64,000 bases of DNA from Prillingera fragicola (lineage: Eukaryota > Basidiomycota > Tremellomycetes > Trichosporonales > Trichosporonaceae), in NCBI GenBank assembly GCA_002335605.1, contig BEDY01000004.1:806001-870000 (forward strand), read 5' to 3'. Below, piece by piece: positions 63,590 to 64,000 of the stretch. The notes below the pieces were generated by a model. That model saw only the letters and a list, made by a program, of their open reading frames with translations, was not told the origin of the DNA and made no database searches. Numbering within the stretch: the first letter of the stretch is position 1; every line of letters starts with the position of its first letter. The position numbers and the translations under genes were made by a program.

Positions 63590-64000
63590 CTACCCCTGCG
63601 TCTGCACACCCGAAACCAAGGCCGACAACCAGTCTGGACTGGCACCAAATGTCGCCAGCAGCGTGTTCATGTCCACATTGCCGGTATCACCAAGGCCGCG
63701 GCTGTCAATGGGCACGAGCGAGTCGTTGAGCCACGCGTCCCATGTGCCATCCAGTGACTGGGCGGTCGGCATCTCGAGGCCCGGCACGAGGGAGGCGTCG
63801 GCTAGGGACAGATTCGTCGCTGCCGACGTGAGGGCGTCTGCGAGAGCTGTGTCGAGGGAGGAATCCACTGGAGCGAGACCCGGGATCGTGCTGTACTGAG
63901 AGGTGCTGGCCTCCGGAGACAGGCCCTCGTTGCCTGATAGCCTTGCCTCGCCCAGACCGGCATACAGCTTGTTTACAATACGTCCCGCAAGCGTGTCAAA
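63590..64000 (-). CDS. C-terminal end of an unidentified protein (partial)
   Basis: The frame is open from the window edge to TAG at 63592-63590: 136 residues, beginning FDTLAGRIVNKLYAGLGEAR and ending in a Ser/Leu/Asp-rich tail (ALADALTSAATNLSLADASL, LATFGASPDWLSALVSGVQT). Acidic, Leu-rich tails of this kind are common at the C-termini of fungal Zn2Cys6 transcription factors, but no zinc cluster is in the window, so this is only a guess. No intron needed. Confidence 0.6.
   Translation of the reverse strand, partial: FDTLAGRIVNKLYAGLGEARLSGNEGLSPEASTSQYSTIPGLAPVDSSLDTALADALTSAATNLSLADASLVPGLEMPTAQSLDGTWDAWLNDSLVPIDSRGLGDTGNVDMNTLLATFGASPDWLSALVSGVQTQG

Noticed and set aside
1..64000. CRISPR arrays, IS elements, prophage, retrotransposon or integrated virus
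   Set aside because: No spaced direct repeats, transposase, reverse transcriptase or capsid-like reading frame was found; the DNA is fungal nuclear with spliceosomal introns.

Overview
The window looks like nuclear DNA of a basidiomycete yeast, most likely a tremellomycete and perhaps Trichosporonales. The sequence is GC-rich. Housekeeping genes carry many short introns (35-60 nt typical), with GTNNGT donors and a CTGAC or CTAAC branch site a few bases before the AG. The closest remembered relatives of MEX67, ATG1, FRG1, GCD7 and the F-box-like genes are of that kind. Taxonomy and gene names come from reading the proteins; no search was run. Every spliced model was checked for frame continuity by hand.

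Layout. 0-7 kb: tail of an unknown gene, MEX67 (mRNA export, -), CUS1/SF3B2 (U2 snRNP, +), a small ABM-domain monooxygenase-like gene with a 9-nt exon (-), and a Gly-rich peptide gene (-). 8-18.7 kb: a disordered coiled-coil protein (-), ATG1 autophagy kinase (+), then SRP14 (-) and FRG1 (+) from one divergent promoter. 18.7-31.6 kb: a run of intronless, more accessory genes: a three-domain kinase/M23/aminotransferase-like fusion (-), two divergent F-box-like paralogues, a secreted serine hydrolase of the beta-lactamase fold (-), a small RG-rich ORF, and a protein with only the N-terminal module of GTPBP1/2. 32-41.8 kb: a 2OG-Fe(II) oxygenase, a small conserved protein, GCD7 (eIF2B beta), GUF1 fused in frame to a PPR-like protein, and a cysteine synthase-like enzyme. 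42-55 kb: SEC1 (exocytosis), KAP114/importin-9 with an apparent AT-AC intron, SEN15 (tRNA splicing), PDB1 (pyruvate dehydrogenase E1 beta) and a PA-TM-RING ubiquitin ligase. 56-64 kb: a zinc-finger transcription factor with a 19-nt exon, a probably lipidated repeat protein, and the C-terminus of an unknown protein.

The genes do not form one pathway or a biosynthetic cluster. Recurring themes are RNA metabolism (MEX67, CUS1, SEN15, perhaps FRG1), translation (GCD7, SRP14, GUF1-PPR) and mitochondria (GUF1-PPR, PDB1, cysteine synthase). Several pairs are divergent and share short promoters; two of these carry a nearly identical double CACGTG element and a third carries a half copy. The observations most worth checking are the AT-AC intron in KAP114, the GUF1-PPR fusion with a buried presequence, the 9-nt exon, the intronless kinase/M23/aminotransferase fusion, and the GTPBP-type module that lacks its GTPase.
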